From CAZKCK01 sp964552325 (GTDB lineage: Bacteria; Bacteroidota; Bacteroidia; Bacteroidales; TTA-H9), in the NCBI GenBank assembly GCA_964552325.1, contig CAZKHA010000172.1:1-7391 (forward strand): a stretch of DNA of 7,391 nucleotides, given 5' to 3'. The notes under the pieces are model-generated. The model did no database searches and had not been told where the DNA came from. It saw only the letters and a list, made by a program, of their open reading frames with translations. Of this stretch, positions 5,720 through 7,391 are shown piece after piece (within the stretch, counting starts at the first letter, position 1; every line of letters begins with the position of its first letter). The position numbers were made by a program, and so were the translations under genes.

Positions 5720-6964
5720 CTAAACCTTGTTTCTAACTATTTTGTAAAGTTTATCGGCTCTGCGAACAGCTTGGTCAACCGGAAACGAAAAAACCTGACC
5801 TTTCTCAACCATTTCTATGGGATCTTTATCAAGCCTCAACTCTACAAAGGTACCATCAACCACACCTGTGGTAGAGCCATTTATGCTAAACAGCTCACCA
5901 GGTTTTACCGAATGTGTCTCGAGTTTGGCTTCGGCAACCTTAATTTTTGGAAAATAATTTGTGATGCGTCCCAGATATATTTTTTGCTCAGTGGCTTGAG
6001 AACCATACACACCACTCCATTCCCCAAACTTTGCGCCTAAATAATAGCCCTCCCAAAAGCCTCTGTTGTAAACTGTTCGTAGTTCATCCATCCAAAAAGC
6101 CACTTTTTCTTCGTTAAAAGTTCCATTCTGAACGGCATCTACTGCTTCGTGATAAATTTGCGTAACCTTTTTAACGTATTCGGGCGATCTTCCACGGCCC
6201 TCAATTTTTAGGATACTAACTCCGGCATCAAGTATTTTATCGATTATACCAATCGTACATAAGTCCTTAGGCGACATAATATACTCATTGTCAATCTCAA
6301 GTTCGGTGCCGCTTTCCTTGTCTTTTACGATATAAGGTCTGCGGCATTGCTGTAAGCATGCGCCCCGGTTTGCCGAGGAATTCATATTATCGAGGCTTAG
6401 GTAACATTTGCCCGATACAGCCATACACAAAGCCCCATGAACAAAAATCTCAATCTCAACCAACTTGCCGGAGGGCCCTACAATCTGCTCGTTGTAAATA
6501 GTTCGGGTTATTTCAGCAACCTGTTCTAAACTAAGTTCACGGGCGGTAACCATAACATCAGCAAAATGCGCATAAAAACGTACAGCATCTATATTTGAAA
6601 TATTGCATTGGGTTGATATATGAATCTCCATACCAATTGATTTCAAATAAGATAAAACAGCGGGATCAGAAGCTATTACGGCCGAAACACCATACTTTTT
6701 TGCAGCATCAGCCACTTGTCGCATTTCTTCGAGTTCGCCACTATACACCACGGTATTAAGGGTAAGGTATGACCTCACACCGTGTTGGTTGCAAATACTG
6801 GTAATGGTCTCCAAATCTTCAATAGTGAAGTTTTGTGTTGAGCGTGAACGCATATTCAACCGCCCTACGCCAAAATATACAGAACCCGCTCCTCCTTGTA
6901 TAGCAGCCATTAAGGCTTCAAAAGAGCCTACGGGCGACATTATTTCGATATGCTTTGCTTGCAT
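5720..6964 (-). CDS. Peptidase U32 family protein, TrhP/YrrO-like tRNA hydroxylation enzyme
   Basis: Despite the family name, characterised members such as TrhP (YegQ in E. coli) are Fe-S proteins that hydroxylate tRNA uridine 34 using prephenate-dependent chemistry; RlhA acts on 23S rRNA. The 414-residue product matches the U32 signature exactly: E172-x-F-x2-GALC180-x4-G-x-C187-x-L-S190. The next two cysteines, C203 and C207 in GACLQQC, complete the four-Cys cluster-binding set. The N-terminal region (5-140) has the expected TIM-barrel-like repeats (IEIMSPVGSFEALMAAIQGGAGSVYFG starts it; LTLNT and IHISTQCN follow). The C-terminal 85 residues form the U32 C-terminal beta domain (YLGRITNYFPKIKVAEAKL onward). 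The length is close to the longer Bacillus-type TrhP2 (YrrO). A clear promoter lies 19 bases upstream. TrhP is inferred over RlhA from size and overall look; a single-gene call cannot exclude another U32 subgroup. Confidence 0.9.
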   Translation of the reverse strand: MQAKHIEIMSPVGSFEALMAAIQGGAGSVYFGVGRLNMRSRSTQNFTIEDLETITSICNQHGVRSYLTLNTVVYSGELEEMRQVADAAKKYGVSAVIASDPAVLSYLKSIGMEIHISTQCNISNIDAVRFYAHFADVMVTARELSLEQVAEITRTIYNEQIVGPSGKLVEIEIFVHGALCMAVSGKCYLSLDNMNSSANRGACLQQCRRPYIVKDKESGTELEIDNEYIMSPKDLCTIGIIDKILDAGVSILKIEGRGRSPEYVKKVTQIYHEAVDAVQNGTFNEEKVAFWMDELRTVYNRGFWEGYYLGAKFGEWSGVYGSQATEQKIYLGRITNYFPKIKVAEAKLETHSVKPGELFSINGSTTGVVDGTFVELRLDKDPIEMVEKGQVFSFPVDQAVRRADKLYKIVRNKV

Positions 6965-6982
6965 TTACTTATTTTTGGGGTG

Positions 6983-7010
6983 CAAATTTAACCCAATTTG
7001 CTAAAAACAA
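6983..7010 (-). promoter_or_regulatory. Promoter of the U32 family gene
   Basis: On the minus strand TTG (7008-7010) is followed by a 17-base spacer and TAAATTTG (6983-6990), matching TTG / TAnnTTTG. Transcription would begin near 6977, leaving a leader of about 12 bases before the ATG at 6964. It sits in the 77-base divergent gap shared with the repeat-protein gene. Confidence 0.58.
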
Positions 7011-7041
7011 GCGAACCGTCTTTACACAGTATTATAAAAAC

Positions 7042-7391
7042 ATGATTATCAACAATTTAATGCTCAAAGGTATGAAAAGCCATGTCATCATTACGGTTAT
7101 GATTCTGTTAACAGCTTCCATTTTAAACGTACAGGCCCAAAAAGTCTTTAAAGTTCAGTACGAATCGCAGGCCGATTTAAAGGTGTATATTGTTCAATAT
7201 GAATCGCAAGCCGATTTAAATGTATATTTTGTGAAGTATGAATCGCAGGCATCGCGTGATGGTCTTTGGTTTACAGAAGATTACGAATCGCAAGCAGAAT
7301 TTAAGCTTTTCTTTGTTAACTACGAATCGCAGGCGGATCTAAAAATATATATAGTTGATTATGAATCACAGGCGGGATGGAAAACAAAATC
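7042..7391 (+). CDS. Secreted YESQA-repeat protein, DUF6150 / 7(1) septoil knot family, 3' end missing
   Basis: The frame opens at an ATG at 7042 and is still open at the right edge, after 116 full codons. Residues 11-33 form a signal peptide: MKSH, then a hydrophobic core VIITVMILLTASILNV, then QA-Q with likely cleavage after A32. The mature part consists of short strand-like units, each ending in YESQA (at 40, 53, 66, 81, 94 and 107), with DLKVYIV-type linkers between them. I recognise this as the Bacteroidota family once called DUF6150 and now, from memory, named for a 7(1) septoil knot fold predicted by AlphaFold. The terminal YESQAGWK resembles the usual end of the family, so probably only a few codons are missing. 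Internal ATGs at 7060 and 7072 are alternative starts; from 7072 the protein would still have a full signal peptide. Function is unknown; it is exported to the periplasm or beyond. It is divergent from the U32 gene, with no obvious functional link. Confidence 0.85.
   Translation, partial: MIINNLMLKGMKSHVIITVMILLTASILNVQAQKVFKVQYESQADLKVYIVQYESQADLNVYFVKYESQASRDGLWFTEDYESQAEFKLFFVNYESQADLKIYIVDYESQAGWKTK
7159..7374 (+). repeat. Six in-frame YESQA coding repeats
   Basis: TAy-GAA-TCr-CAr-GCn occurs six times, beginning at 7159, 7198, 7237, 7282, 7321 and 7360. Spacings are 39, 39, 45, 39 and 39 bases, so the unit is 13 residues except for one of 15. Codons differ between copies (Ala uses GCC, GCA and GCG; Gln CAG and CAA; Tyr TAC and TAT) while the amino acids are identical. 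This indicates an old repeat held by selection on the protein, not a recent DNA duplication. Confidence 0.93.

Noticed and set aside
5701..5725. Possible bidirectional terminator between the small membrane gene and the U32 gene
   Set aside because: Only 4-bp stems can be drawn (GGGC/GCCT or GGTT/AACC) and there is no T-run on either side.
5771..7004. Plus-strand frames of 71 and 89 codons within the U32 gene
   Set aside because: They are antisense to conserved U32 segments, so they are best explained as shadow frames.
7000..7041. Plus-strand promoter for the repeat-protein gene
   Set aside because: TTTG at 6997-7000 has no TAnnTTTG partner at a suitable distance; only TATTATAA-like A/T-rich sequence precedes the start.
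7159..7374. CRISPR-like or recent tandem DNA repeat
   Set aside because: Repeats are in frame, differ at synonymous positions and lie in an open reading frame with a signal peptide; they are protein repeats.

Overview
The window looks like a chromosomal segment from a member of the Bacteroidota, most likely a Bacteroidales or Marinilabiliales-type organism. Three things point there. Promoter-like elements of the Bacteroidota type (TTG or TTTG, a 16-21 base spacer, then TAnnTTTG) sit just upstream of most starts. Start codons have A/T-rich leaders instead of clear Shine-Dalgarno sites. Several proteins belong to families or forms I associate with this phylum: the small DUF2795-like protein, a LysRS with an extra C-terminal segment, and a secreted YESQA-repeat protein. 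No mobile element, CRISPR array, tRNA or rRNA was seen, and base composition is fairly even. This is mainly a housekeeping region.

Layout, left to right. On the minus strand are the 5' end of a small DUF2795-type gene (1-74), a PduO-type cobalamin adenosyltransferase (163-723), a 289-base stretch without a convincing gene (724-1012), a MacB/LolD-type ABC ATPase with no permease beside it (1013-1729) and a class I SAM-dependent methyltransferase (1824-2600). A divergent promoter region separates the methyltransferase from a plus-strand UbiA-family prenyltransferase of the MqnP type (2709-3575). That gene converges on lysS (minus, 3623-5335) across a hairpin that ends in a T-run on the lysS side. 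Next come a short plus-strand gene for a single-span membrane protein (5543-5704), which converges with a minus-strand U32/TrhP-like tRNA hydroxylation gene (5720-6964). Divergent from the latter, the window ends inside a secreted protein built from six YESQA repeats (7042 to the edge).

The genes do not form one pathway. They cover translation and tRNA modification (lysS, U32), cofactor or quinone metabolism (cobalamin adenosylation, polyprenyl transfer), and envelope or transport functions (ABC ATPase, small membrane protein, repeat protein). Most appear to be separate transcription units, because recognisable -7 elements lie directly in front of six of them.

The most unusual item is the terminal repeat protein. 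It resembles the DUF6150 family, which I recall as the '7(1) septoil knot' family, predicted to fold into a very complex protein knot. I found no evidence for a new multi-gene system.
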